Shown piece by piece: positions 1 through 7,763 of a stretch of 11,140 bases of DNA. The first letter of the stretch is position 1. Every line of letters starts with the position of its first letter. The DNA comes from Friedmanniella sp. (GTDB lineage Bacteria; Actinomycetota; Actinomycetes; Propionibacteriales; Propionibacteriaceae). Position numbers and translations under genes: made by a program. The stretch spans positions 1 through 11,140 of the forward strand of contig JAOPXW010000153.1 of assembly GCA_025964935.1 (NCBI GenBank), written 5' to 3'. The notes beneath the pieces are model-generated. The model was not told the origin of the DNA. It made no database searches and saw nothing but the letters and a program-made list of their open reading frames with translations.

Positions 1-2
1 AG

Positions 3-257
3 GGGACTGCGGTGCGGTTGGGTCCGCCCGGGGTGCAGGTGGGGGCGCGGGCCGCCCGCTGGTCCGACGTCGCCTCACTGGCGGCGGTCCGGGGCCGGCT
101 GGGGCGCAGTCCGAGGCTGCGGCTGACGCGCACCGACGGTGGGGTCTCGGAGGTCCCGTTCGACGAGATCGCGGTGTTCCCCGCGACCCTGGACAGCACG
201 GTACGGGCCTACTCCGGCGGTCGGTGCGGGGTCGACCTCGAGCAGCTGGACAGCTGA
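3..257 (+). CDS. Unidentified protein, C-terminal fragment (5' end outside window)
   Basis: The reading frame is already open at the first complete codon and runs to a TGA at 255-257, so this is most likely the 3' end of a longer gene. A GTG at 12-14 could be a start, but no ribosome binding site can be judged so near the edge. The visible 80-odd residues contain ARWSDVASLAAVRGRLG, then LRLTRTDGG and VPFDEIAVFPATLDSTVRAY. Short hydrophobic strands alternating with charged turns and ending in an amphipathic helix resemble the tail of a PH-like or YcxB-like beta-barrel domain. That resemblance is an inference from pattern only. No membrane segment is visible in this part. It is followed at once by a hairpin (262-278) and is separated from fba by 119 bp, so it is probably a separate transcription unit. 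I do not recognise the family with certainty and assign no function. Confidence 0.55.
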   Translation, partial: GTAVRLGPPGVQVGARAARWSDVASLAAVRGRLGRSPRLRLTRTDGGVSEVPFDEIAVFPATLDSTVRAYSGGRCGVDLEQLDS

Positions 258-261
258 GGGA

Positions 262-278
262 CCGGTCGTCCCGACCGG
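262..278 (+). terminator. Hairpin just after the first gene, likely terminator
   Basis: CCGGTCG (262-268) and CGACCGG (272-278) form a perfect 7-bp stem with a 3-nt loop, beginning 4 nt after the stop codon at 255-257. There is no T-run after it, which is common in high-GC actinobacteria where GC-rich hairpins alone are thought to act as terminators. It could equally be an mRNA-stabilising 3' hairpin. Confidence 0.5.
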
Positions 279-325
279 CGCGGACGCGCTTCCCAGGGGC
301 CGTGCATCTTTGAGAGACTGACGAA

Positions 326-342
326 GGCCCCTCGTGAGGGCC
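326..342 (+). promoter_or_regulatory. Small hairpin in the fba leader
   Basis: GGCCC (326-330) pairs with GGGCC (338-342) around a 7-nt loop, about 35 nt upstream of the fba start. The rest of the 258-376 gap shows no clear TAnnnT element, so the fba promoter is not located. The hairpin may be a weak second terminator for the upstream gene or part of the fba 5' leader; the sequence does not decide. Confidence 0.3.
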
Positions 343-376
343 GAACCGAGCCCGCCCACGAGAGGAACACTCACCC

Positions 377-1405
<1,029 letters not shown>

Positions 1406-1431
1406 CTCCTCCGCACCACCTGCAGCACCCG

Positions 1432-1476
1432 CAGCCCGGTTCGGGCGGGGGCCCACGCCCTCGTCCGACCGGGCTG
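1432..1476. terminator. Bidirectional hairpin terminator between convergent genes
   Basis: CAGCCCGGT (1432-1440) and ACCGGGCTG (1468-1476) are perfect 9-bp arms. Inside them CGG/CCG (1442-1444 with 1465-1467) continues the stem after a one-base bulge, and GGGC/GCCC (1449-1452 with 1457-1460) caps it. The structure fills the centre of the 90-bp gap between fba and the convergent TRIC gene and can fold in either transcript. There is no T-tract, as is usual for actinobacterial terminators. Confidence 0.7.
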
Positions 1477-1495
1477 TCTCGTCGGTGGGACGGGC

Positions 1496-2170
1496 TCAGT
1501 CCGCGGGGTGGTCGGGAGGGCCGGCGACGCCGGTCGCCCGCGACCCGGGCGGGGTCGGGGCGTTCAACCCGAAGTGCAGCCCGGCCATCCGGATCGCGAA
1601 GCAGACGGCCGCGGCCCCGACCGCCACCGGGGCTCCGAGCACCCGGTCGACCCCGCCGCTGGCCGCGAGCACCGCCAGCCCGGCCCCCACCAGGGCGGGA
1701 ACGGCGTACAGGCCGCTGGTCAGCACGGTCGGCACCTGGCGGACCAGGACGTCGCGCAGGGTGCCGCCGCCCACGGCGCTGACGGCGCCCAGGATGATGG
1801 CCGGGGCGGGACCGACGCCCAGCTCCAGCGACCGCCCCGCGCCGGTCACCGCGAACAGGCCCAGCCCCGCGGCGTCGAGCACGTCGATGGCGCGGGCGAA
1901 CCGTCGCAGCCCGCGGGTGAACCCGAAGGCGACCAGCCCCCCGGCCGCGGCCACGGCCAGGTAGCGCCAGTCCTGGAACGTGGCCGGCGGCACCGCCCCG
2001 AGCAGCACGTCGCGGATGATGCCGCCGCCGACGGCGGTGATCATGCCGAGGCTGACCAGCCCGACCAGGTCGACGTGGGCCACCCGGACCGCGGTCATCG
2101 CCCCGTTCAGCGCGAACGCGAACGTCCCGACGAGGTCGAGCACCAGCAGGGTGGGCAGCGTGTCGGTCAC
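1496..2170 (-). CDS. TRIC-family (UPF0126/YicG-like) membrane cation channel
   Basis: This small integral membrane protein (224 residues) belongs to the bacterial trimeric intracellular cation (TRIC) channel family. Family members form homotrimers with one ion pathway per subunit and conduct K+ and other monovalent cations; the physiological role in bacteria is unsettled. The evidence is an internal duplication. Each half carries a glycine-rich kinked helix with the family motif, GGGIIRDVLLG at 48-58 and GGGTLRDVLV at 134-143, flanked by hydrophobic helices. I count about seven candidate membrane segments between residues 5 and 200. The tail after about 203 is Pro/Gly-rich and polar. The start is GTG (2168-2170): an in-frame stop lies four codons upstream, so it is the first possible start, and no strong ribosome binding site is seen. 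It is convergent with fba and divergent from the CorA-type gene, sharing a 116-bp intergenic region. An ion-transport theme with CorA is suggestive but unproven. Confidence 0.9.
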   Translation of the reverse strand: MTDTLPTLLVLDLVGTFAFALNGAMTAVRVAHVDLVGLVSLGMITAVGGGIIRDVLLGAVPPATFQDWRYLAVAAAGGLVAFGFTRGLRRFARAIDVLDAAGLGLFAVTGAGRSLELGVGPAPAIILGAVSAVGGGTLRDVLVRQVPTVLTSGLYAVPALVGAGLAVLAASGGVDRVLGAPVAVGAAAVCFAIRMAGLHFGLNAPTPPGSRATGVAGPPDHPAD

Positions 2171-2176
2171 AGCACG

Positions 2177-2182
2177 GGTCTA
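2177..2182 (-). promoter_or_regulatory. Possible -10 element of the TRIC gene (weak)
   Basis: On the minus strand TAGACC sits exactly 6 nt before the GTG start at 2170, the same geometry as the TAnnnT hexamers in front of other genes here. The final T of the consensus is missing, so this is the weakest member of the set. No recognisable -35 is seen. Confidence 0.25.
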
Positions 2183-2274
2183 CCGCATCCGCGGGCCGCA
2201 CGGGGGGAGGGCGCCGACCCCGACCGCCGACGGGGGCCACGGCGTACGGCCGGAGGGTGCGGTGGGGCCCCGGC

Positions 2275-2280
2275 TAAGGT
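2275..2280 (+). promoter_or_regulatory. -10 element (TAAGGT) for a leaderless CorA-type transcript
   Basis: TAAGGT matches the actinobacterial TAnnnT -10 and ends 6 nt before the GTG at 2287, which would put the transcription start on or next to the start codon. The overlapping AAGGTG could alternatively act as a ribosome binding site, so the reading is not unique. No -35 hexamer is evident. Confidence 0.45.
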
Positions 2281-2286
2281 GACGCC

Positions 2287-3315
2287 GTGAGCTCTGACCT
2301 GGCGACCCGCCCCACCCCCCTGAGCCGGGTATGGTCACGGACCAGGGTGATCGCGGAGGACCTGACCGGCGAGGACCTCAGCGACGTGCTCCAGCTCCAC
2401 GAGGACGCGTCCGGTTGGTGGGTGCTGCCCCGGGGATCGGACTACACGGCCGCCGAGCTGCACCACGTCGCCGGTGCCCTCGACCTGGACCAGCTCGCCG
2501 TGCACGACCTGCTGGCCGAGGACCGGCGGGCCAAGTTCGAGACGCTCGGGCAGGCGCGGCTGGTCGTCACCAACGCCGTCTCGGTCGACCGCGAGAACTC
2601 CCGACTGTCGGTGCACCCGATCTCGATCGTGATGACCGACCGGGCCCTGATCTGTCTGGCCGCGCCCACCGAGACCTTCCACCCGGCCCGGCTGCTGGTG
2701 CAGAAGGCCGACCTGCTCGCCGAGGAGGGGGTGGAGGCAGCGCTGCAGACCATCGTGGCCGCCGTCGTCACGACCTACGAGGACGCGGTGCAGTGGCTGG
2801 AGGACTCCAGCGACGAGCTCGCCGACATCCTCTTCCAGGAGCGCCCGCTGGAACGTGCCGAGCAGCTGCACGCCTTCCGGCTCCGGACGGCGCTCTCCCA
2901 GCTGCGCCGGGTGACCGACCCGATGCGCGCCGTGATGACCGACATCGTCGACAACCCGCCGCCGGTCGCCAAGGGCAAGAGCGCCAAGGGTGGCAGCCGC
3001 ACCAGCCGACGCTGGAACGTCATCCGCGAGCAGGAGAACCGGGTGGCGAACGCGGCCGACGCGCTGCGGGAGGCCCTGTCGTCGGTGTTCGACACCAGCC
3101 TCGCCCTGGCGGACGCCCGACTGAACGCGATCATGAAGAAGCTCACCGGCTGGGCGGCGATCATCGCGGTCCCCACCCTGGTCACGAGCTTCGTCGGGAT
3201 GAACGTGGGCTTCCCACTGGACGGCACCCGACTCGGGTTCTGGGTCTACCTCGGGCTGATGGTGGTCGCCGCCGTCGTGCTCTACGTGGCCTTCCGCCGC
3301 CGCGACTGGGTCTGA
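2287..3315 (+). CDS. CorA-family divalent cation transporter (Mg2+, possibly Co2+/Zn2+)
   Basis: This is a pentameric cytoplasmic-membrane channel of the CorA/Mrs2/ZntB superfamily. The protein is 342 residues, as usual. It has a large N-terminal cytosolic domain (about 1-285) made of an alpha/beta part and long charged helices, then two C-terminal membrane helices (about 287-303 and 318-336). GMN, the selectivity signature at the end of the first helix, is present at 304-306, and the protein ends RRRDWV, the basic tail typical of CorA. The context is VGMNV rather than the common YGMNF, so Mg2+ selectivity is less certain than for classical CorA, and a ZntB-like Zn2+ role is possible. A basic stretch, VAKGKSAKGGSRTSRRW at 227-243, interrupts the long helices and looks like an exposed loop. 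The GTG start follows TAAGGT by 6 nt. DUF3151 begins 22 bp downstream but has its own -10-like element. The TRIC gene is divergent. Confidence 0.92.
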   Translation: MSSDLATRPTPLSRVWSRTRVIAEDLTGEDLSDVLQLHEDASGWWVLPRGSDYTAAELHHVAGALDLDQLAVHDLLAEDRRAKFETLGQARLVVTNAVSVDRENSRLSVHPISIVMTDRALICLAAPTETFHPARLLVQKADLLAEEGVEAALQTIVAAVVTTYEDAVQWLEDSSDELADILFQERPLERAEQLHAFRLRTALSQLRRVTDPMRAVMTDIVDNPPPVAKGKSAKGGSRTSRRWNVIREQENRVANAADALREALSSVFDTSLALADARLNAIMKKLTGWAAIIAVPTLVTSFVGMNVGFPLDGTRLGFWVYLGLMVVAAVVLYVAFRRRDWV

Positions 3316-3325
3316 GGCGTACGGG

Positions 3326-3331
3326 TAGGTT
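3326..3331 (+). promoter_or_regulatory. -10 element (TAGGTT) for leaderless DUF3151 transcript
   Basis: TAGGTT lies in the 22-bp gap after the CorA-type gene and ends exactly 6 nt before the ATG at 3338. This implies an internal promoter giving a leaderless mRNA in addition to possible read-through. GGTAGG (3324-3329) could also be read as a partial ribosome binding site. Confidence 0.45.
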
Positions 3332-3337
3332 GTCCCG

Positions 3338-3814
3338 ATGAGCGACACCACCCACGAGAACCTGCTGGCCTTCGGGCCGGGCGCCCCCGCCACCCTGCTG
3401 CCGATCGACCCGTCGGTCGCCGAGATCGCCGACCGGGGCCGTGAGCAGTTCATCGACATCGTGCGCGCCCACCCGGAGTCGAGCCTGTGCTGGGCGCTGC
3501 TGGCCGAGGGCTCGTTGGCCGTCGGGTCCCCGGAGGCCGACGTGGCGGCGTACGCGTACGCCCGGACCGGCTACCACCGCGGTCTGGACGCCCTGCGTCG
3601 CTCCGGCTGGAAGGGTGCCGGTCCTGTTCCCTGGGAGCACGCGCCGAACCGCGGCTTCCTGCGCGCGCTGTGGGCCCTGGCCGAGGCGGCCCGCCGGATC
3701 GGCGACGAGGTCGAGCACGAGCGCTGCGCCCAGCTGCTGCGCGACTCCTCGCCCACCGGCTACCGCGAGCTGGCCGAGGATGGGACGGGCGACAGACCCG
3801 ATCAAGTTCGGTAG
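3338..3814 (+). CDS. DUF3151 protein, conserved in actinobacteria, function unknown
   Basis: This soluble protein of 158 residues matches what I recall of the DUF3151 family (M. tuberculosis Rv0360c is a homologue of about 145). The conserved core is clear: LLPIDPSV at 20-27, HPESSLCWALLAE at 45-57, AYAYARTGYHRGLD at 71-84, GWKGAGPVPWEH at 90-101, PNRGFLRAL at 103-111 and ERCAQLLRDSSP at 128-139. It has no signal peptide or membrane helix. The spaced helix pairs with small and aromatic residues at packing positions look like a TPR-like alpha-solenoid, an inference from pattern. The last 15 or so residues are polar and probably disordered. Proposed purA promoter elements overlap its 3' end, with the stop TAG forming the first half of TAGAGT. 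Its position next to purA appears to be conserved in mycobacteria, so a role near purine metabolism or cation handling is thinkable, but nothing in the sequence shows an activity. Confidence 0.9.
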   Translation: MSDTTHENLLAFGPGAPATLLPIDPSVAEIADRGREQFIDIVRAHPESSLCWALLAEGSLAVGSPEADVAAYAYARTGYHRGLDALRRSGWKGAGPVPWEHAPNRGFLRALWALAEAARRIGDEVEHERCAQLLRDSSPTGYRELAEDGTGDRPDQVR

Positions 3815-3817
3815 AGT
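3789..3817 (+). promoter_or_regulatory. Candidate purA promoter inside the end of the DUF3151 gene
   Basis: GCGACA (3789-3794, four of six matches to TTGACA) and TAGAGT (3812-3817, TAnnnT) are 17 nt apart, the ideal spacing. The -10 overlaps the DUF3151 stop codon. AGTTCG occurs twice, at 3805-3810 and 3815-3820, as a 10-bp-spaced direct repeat around the -10 and could be a regulator contact. Transcription would begin near 3824, giving purA a leader of about 130 nt. Confidence 0.45.
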
Positions 3818-3831
3818 TCGACAGCAAGAGT

Positions 3832-3919
3832 CCCTGCGGCGAATGCGCCCGCGGGGCTTTCGTGTCCTGCGGTCCTTCCGGGCAGGGGAGGCTTGCCGTG
3901 GCCCCGGGCAGGGGCCGCG
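3832..3919 (+). promoter_or_regulatory. Structured 5' leader of purA: three GC-rich hairpins
   Basis: Hairpin 1 pairs CCCTGCGG (3832-3839) with CCGCGGGG (3849-3856), with one G-U pair, and is followed by CTTT. Hairpin 2 pairs TCCTGC (3865-3870) with GCAGGG (3882-3887), the outermost pair being G-U. Hairpin 3 pairs CGTGGCCCC (3897-3905) with GGGGCCGCG (3911-3919), 9 bp with one G-U pair and a 5-nt loop. Hairpin 1 followed by a short U-run looks like an attenuator or terminator for the upstream gene, and the others would lie in the purA mRNA. The 3' arms of hairpins 2 and 3 lie in copies of the same 11-nt repeat, so alternative pairings are possible. No known riboswitch consensus is recognised. 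Confidence 0.4.
3878..3914 (+). repeat. Two copies of CCGGGCAGGGG in the purA leader
   Basis: CCGGGCAGGGG occurs at 3878-3888 and again at 3904-3914, a 26-nt period. The upstream CCTGC (3866-3870) can pair with the GCAGG in either copy, so the repeat offers two competing folds. Chance similarity in GC-rich DNA cannot be excluded. Confidence 0.5.
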
Positions 3920-3942
3920 ATCCCGTTCTGACAGCGACGTAA

Positions 3943-5237
<1,295 letters not shown>

Positions 5238-5238
<1 letters not shown>

Positions 5239-5248
5239 AACATTGTTC
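5238..5248. promoter_or_regulatory. Perfect 11-bp palindrome GAACATTGTTC, possible operator
   Basis: GAACA and TGTTC form a perfect inverted repeat around one T, starting on the last base of the purA stop and lying 64 bp before the lacI-like start codon. It stands out as an AT-richer patch. It could be an operator or simply a short 3' hairpin. The spacing (GAAC-N3-GTTC) differs from the N4 of the LexA box. Confidence 0.3.
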
Positions 5249-5301
5249 GGATGGCGAAGAGACTTTCTGCCACGCGCCGACAAAATCAGGTGGGTCCGGT
5301 T

Positions 5302-5307
5302 TATGGT
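5302..5307 (+). promoter_or_regulatory. -10 element (TATGGT) for the lacI-like gene
   Basis: TATGGT fits TAnnnT and ends 5 nt before the ATG at 5313, so the message would be leaderless or nearly so. CCGACA (5277-5282) is a possible -35, but the 19-nt spacer is longer than ideal. GGTGAGG at 5305-5311 is too close to the ATG for a normal ribosome binding site. Confidence 0.45.
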
Positions 5308-5312
5308 GAGGC

Positions 5313-6356
5313 ATGGCCCGTCGAACGACCGCCCAGGATGTCGCTGATCTGGCGGGTGTGTCCAGGAGCTCGGTGTCGCTGGTGCTCAACGGCCACGGCG
5401 ACGGGAACATCGCCGCGGAGAAACAGGTGGCCATCCTGGAGGCCGCCCGGCAGCTGCAGTACCGCCCCAACGTGCTCGCGCTCAGCCTGCGGAGCCAGCG
5501 GACGCGCACCATCGGGGTGCTCACCTGGTCGGGCAGCTCCGGCTTCAGCCAGGACCTGCTGCACGCCGCCGGGCAGATCGCGGCGTCGTCCGGCTTCCTC
5601 TGCATCCTCGCCGACAGCGGCGAGGATCTCCAGCACGAGGAGCGTGCGGCCACGACCCTGCTCGACCGCCAGGTCGACGGGTTCCTGGTCGTCGCCCCGG
5701 AGCTGATCGAGTACCGCGCCGCCGAGGCGATGATCGGGACGCCCGTGGTGCTGCTGAACTGCGTCGAGCCGAACGCCCGCCTGACCAGCGTCGTGCCCGA
5801 CGAGCGAGGGGCCGCGGTCACCGCGACCCGGCTGCTGCTGGAGCAGGGCCACACGAGGGTGGCCATCGTGTCCGGGAACCTGCGCACCGAGCAGTGCCGG
5901 CAACGGGTCGAGGGGGTTCAGGTCGCCCTCCGCGCGGCCGGCCTGCCGGCCGCAGGGGTCTTCAGCACCGAGCGCAACGTCGACGCCGGTCACGAGGTCG
6001 TGCGCGAGGCCCTGCTCTCGGCGGAGCGCCCCACCGGGCTGGTGTGCACGCACGAGCGGCTGGCGCTCGGAGCCCTGCTGGCCGCGGCCGAGCTGGGCCT
6101 GTCCGTCCCGTCCGACCTGTCCCTGGTCAGCCTCGAGGACGGCGAGCGGCTCGCGTCCCGGCTCACGCCCTCGCTCGCCACCGTCCAGCGGCCCGACCGC
6201 GCCATGGCCGAGGAGGCCGTGGCGCTGCTCGTGCAGCAGCTGACCGCCGAGGGCGAGCACGACGTACGCCAGCTGTCCTTCACCTGCCCGGCGTCGGTCG
6301 GGGCGTCGGTGGCCCCCGCGCCGTGGCCGGTCAAAGCCCCACTCGGTATGCCGTGA
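5313..6356 (+). CDS. LacI-family transcriptional regulator
   Basis: This DNA-binding regulator (347 residues, typical size) responds to a sugar or sugar phosphate. The N-terminal helix-turn-helix covers about residues 6-26, TAQDVADLAGVSRSSVSLVL, followed by the hinge-helix region with YRPNVLALSLRS at about 50-61. The operator-reading positions, equivalent to Tyr17, Gln18 and Arg22 of LacI, are Arg18, Ser19 and Leu23. From about residue 66 (TIGVL) onward is a periplasmic-binding-protein-like sensor domain with the usual phrases VDGFLVVAPE, GHTRVAIVSG and LSLVSLEDGE. There is no membrane segment. The start ATG is the one directly before the conserved helix and follows TATGGT by 5 nt. Its 3' end overlaps that of the convergent GH32 gene by 26 bp (6331-6356). 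A local role in controlling GH32 and sucrose or fructan use is the natural inference, but no matching operator was found at the GH32 promoter. Confidence 0.93.
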   Translation: MARRTTAQDVADLAGVSRSSVSLVLNGHGDGNIAAEKQVAILEAARQLQYRPNVLALSLRSQRTRTIGVLTWSGSSGFSQDLLHAAGQIAASSGFLCILADSGEDLQHEERAATTLLDRQVDGFLVVAPELIEYRAAEAMIGTPVVLLNCVEPNARLTSVVPDERGAAVTATRLLLEQGHTRVAIVSGNLRTEQCRQRVEGVQVALRAAGLPAAGVFSTERNVDAGHEVVREALLSAERPTGLVCTHERLALGALLAAAELGLSVPSDLSLVSLEDGERLASRLTPSLATVQRPDRAMAEEAVALLVQQLTAEGEHDVRQLSFTCPASVGASVAPAPWPVKAPLGMP

Positions 6357-7656
6357 GGTCAGCCGCGGTGTCCACCCGCCAGCGGCTCGCCGCGTCGGGG
6401 TAGACCCGATCGGTCCGGACCCGGCCCGACCAGAAGGTCTCGACGAGGCTGCCGTCGACGAAGATCCGGGCGGGCTCCTCCGTCGCTTCCGCCGCTTCCG
6501 TCGCTTCCGTCGCTTCCGCCGCTTCCGCCGCCGGGTCCTCTGCCGCGGGGGGCGGGGGCTCGGGCACGTTGGCGACCACTGTCTCGGTGCCGTCCCCGGC
6601 CACCAGCACCAGACGCCCGGCGCCGGCGAGGACGAGCTCGAAGGCGACACCGGCGAACGGGACGCCCGGCTCGAAGTCCAGCCGACCCCTCCGGAGCCCG
6701 GTCAGCTCGGCCGCCGGACGCGACCTCAGGACACCGTCGACCACGGAGAGCTCGCGCGGGAAGGTCAGCACGCCGGCCCAGCCGGCCGCCGCCACCTGCG
6801 CGTCGGTCCGGCCGACCTCCCAGGACCAGCCCCACAGCAGAGCCCGGCCCCCGCTCACCAGCACCTGCGGCGCGTAGAACGACGACCCCTCGTCGACCGG
6901 GCCGCCCGCGGAGGCCACGAAGCGCAGGCCCTGGCCGACCGGCACGACGTCGCCGAGGAGGTAGCGCACGCCGGCCAGCTCGTGGGTCTCGTCGGTCCAG
7001 CGCCACAGGGAGACCAGCAGCACCCACTGACCGTCGATCTGCACCAGGTTGGGGCACTCCCAGATGTTGGCCGGCGCCACCTCCGCCGCGACCACGTCGT
7101 CGTCGGTCAGGAAGGCGCCGTGGGCGGTCCAGCTGGTCAGGTCGTCGCACGACCAGAGCAGCAGCTGCGGCCGGCCGTGCCGGTGGCCGGCCCCCTGGAC
7201 CGCGAACCGGCGGCCCCCGTGGGTGAACACGAAGGGGTCGCGGACGTCCTCGATCGCCGGGTCGTCCGGGGTCGGCACGATCGCCCTCGGGTCCTGCCGC
7301 CAGCTCCGCAGGTCCCGGTCGCTGCGGGCCAGGGCCACCACGGCGTTGCCGGCGTGGTCGGGGACGGCGGTGTAGACCGCGGTGGGGACGCCGTGGTCGT
7401 CCACGACGCAGCCGCTCCAGCAGCCCGCCGCATCCACCCCGCCGGTCCGCGGGACCAGGGCCACCGGCTCCTCGGTCCAGTGCACGAGATCCGGGGAGCT
7501 GACGTGACCCCAGTGGATGTCGCCGTGCACCGGCTGGTCGGGGTTGTACTGGAAGAAGACGTGATAGATCCCGTCGATCCGCGACACCCCGTTCGGGTCG
7601 TTCAGCCAGCCGCTCGGGGGCCGGATGTGCAGGGCGGGGAAGGTCGGATCGGGCAT
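6331..7656 (-). CDS. GH32 beta-fructosidase (sucrose hydrolase/invertase-type), cytoplasmic
   Basis: This enzyme hydrolyses terminal beta-fructosyl bonds in sucrose, sucrose 6-phosphate or short fructans. The 441-residue protein begins directly with the five-bladed propeller domain. WLNDPNG at 17-23 holds the nucleophile Asp20, RDP at 139-141 the transition-state stabiliser Asp140, and WECP at 199-202 the acid/base Glu200, so all three catalytic residues are present. FYAPQ is at 260-264, and the C-terminal beta-sandwich begins near 300. There is no signal peptide, so it acts on imported substrate. I chose ATG 7654-7656: TACGGT stands 6 nt upstream, and an upstream extension to a TTG at 7746 would add 30 residues unlike the family. 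A low-complexity insert (366-394) of Pro, Ala, Glu and Thr, encoded partly by a 9-bp minisatellite, splits the sandwich domain before RIFVDGSLVETF. It is convergent with the lacI-like gene. Sucrose against fructan specificity cannot be told. Confidence 0.93.
   Translation of the reverse strand: MPDPTFPALHIRPPSGWLNDPNGVSRIDGIYHVFFQYNPDQPVHGDIHWGHVSSPDLVHWTEEPVALVPRTGGVDAAGCWSGCVVDDHGVPTAVYTAVPDHAGNAVVALARSDRDLRSWRQDPRAIVPTPDDPAIEDVRDPFVFTHGGRRFAVQGAGHRHGRPQLLLWSCDDLTSWTAHGAFLTDDDVVAAEVAPANIWECPNLVQIDGQWVLLVSLWRWTDETHELAGVRYLLGDVVPVGQGLRFVASAGGPVDEGSSFYAPQVLVSGGRALLWGWSWEVGRTDAQVAAAGWAGVLTFPRELSVVDGVLRSRPAAELTGLRRGRLDFEPGVPFAGVAFELVLAGAGRLVLVAGDGTETVVANVPEPPPPAAEDPAAEAAEATEATEAAEATEEPARIFVDGSLVETFWSGRVRTDRVYPDAASRWRVDTAADLTAYRVGL
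6481..6525 (-). repeat. 9-bp minisatellite, five units, inside the GH32 gene
   Basis: On the plus strand the unit is CGYCGCTTC. Five copies run head to tail at 6481-6489, 6490-6498, 6499-6507, 6508-6516 and 6517-6525 in the order T, C, T, T, C at the variable base, and a degenerate sixth copy follows (6526-6534). On the coding strand each unit reads Glu-Ala-Thr or Glu-Ala-Ala. Because the unit is three codons long, gain or loss of copies keeps the reading frame. Confidence 0.9.
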
Positions 7657-7662
7657 CTCCGC

Positions 7663-7668
7663 ACCGTA
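7663..7668 (-). promoter_or_regulatory. -10 element (TACGGT) for leaderless GH32 transcript
   Basis: On the minus strand TACGGT is followed by exactly 6 nt and then the ATG at 7656. This supports the shorter GH32 start. No -35 and no LacI-type palindrome is seen between this element and 7730. Confidence 0.5.
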
Positions 7669-7725
7669 CCGAAGGGTGGCCCGGCCCTCGTGGGGGGCTC
7701 GGTCGGCCGGGTTGCGCCCGATGCG

Positions 7726-7731
7726 TACGAT
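7726..7731 (+). promoter_or_regulatory. -10 element (TACGAT) of the FMN reductase gene
   Basis: TACGAT matches TAnnnT and would start transcription near 7738-7740. That leaves a leader of about 25 nt containing the ribosome binding site AGGGAG (7752-7757), 6 nt before the ATG at 7764. No good -35 is visible, which suggests an activator or an extended element. Confidence 0.45.
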
Positions 7732-7732
7732 C

Positions 7733-7748
7733 AATTGAGACTTCAACT
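7733..7748. promoter_or_regulatory. Inverted repeat AATTGA-N4-TCAACT, likely operator
   Basis: AATTGA (7733-7738) and TCAACT (7743-7748) are inverted with one mismatch; the inner TTGA-GACT-TCAA is perfect. It is an AT-rich patch in GC-rich DNA and covers the predicted transcription start, an ideal repressor position. MarR-type regulators often bind TTGA/TCAA-based palindromes of this size, so such a repressor is suspected; none is encoded in the window. It also lies upstream of the divergent GH32 gene. Confidence 0.45.
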
Positions 7749-7763
7749 ATCAGGGAGACCCCC

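Noticed and set aside
6481..6534. CRISPR-like or regulatory repeat array
   Set aside because: The units are 9 bp with no spacers and translate as an in-frame linker of a complete enzyme, so it is a coding minisatellite.
7657..7746. N-terminal extension of GH32 to a TTG start at 7746
   Set aside because: The extra 30 residues are basic and unlike the family, the extension crosses the TTGA/TCAA operator, and TACGGT-N6-ATG supports the start at 7656.
7657..7763. LacI-type operator in front of GH32
   Set aside because: No CG-centred palindrome with AT-rich arms was found; the only clear inverted repeat (7733-7748) has a different form and sits on the reductase promoter.
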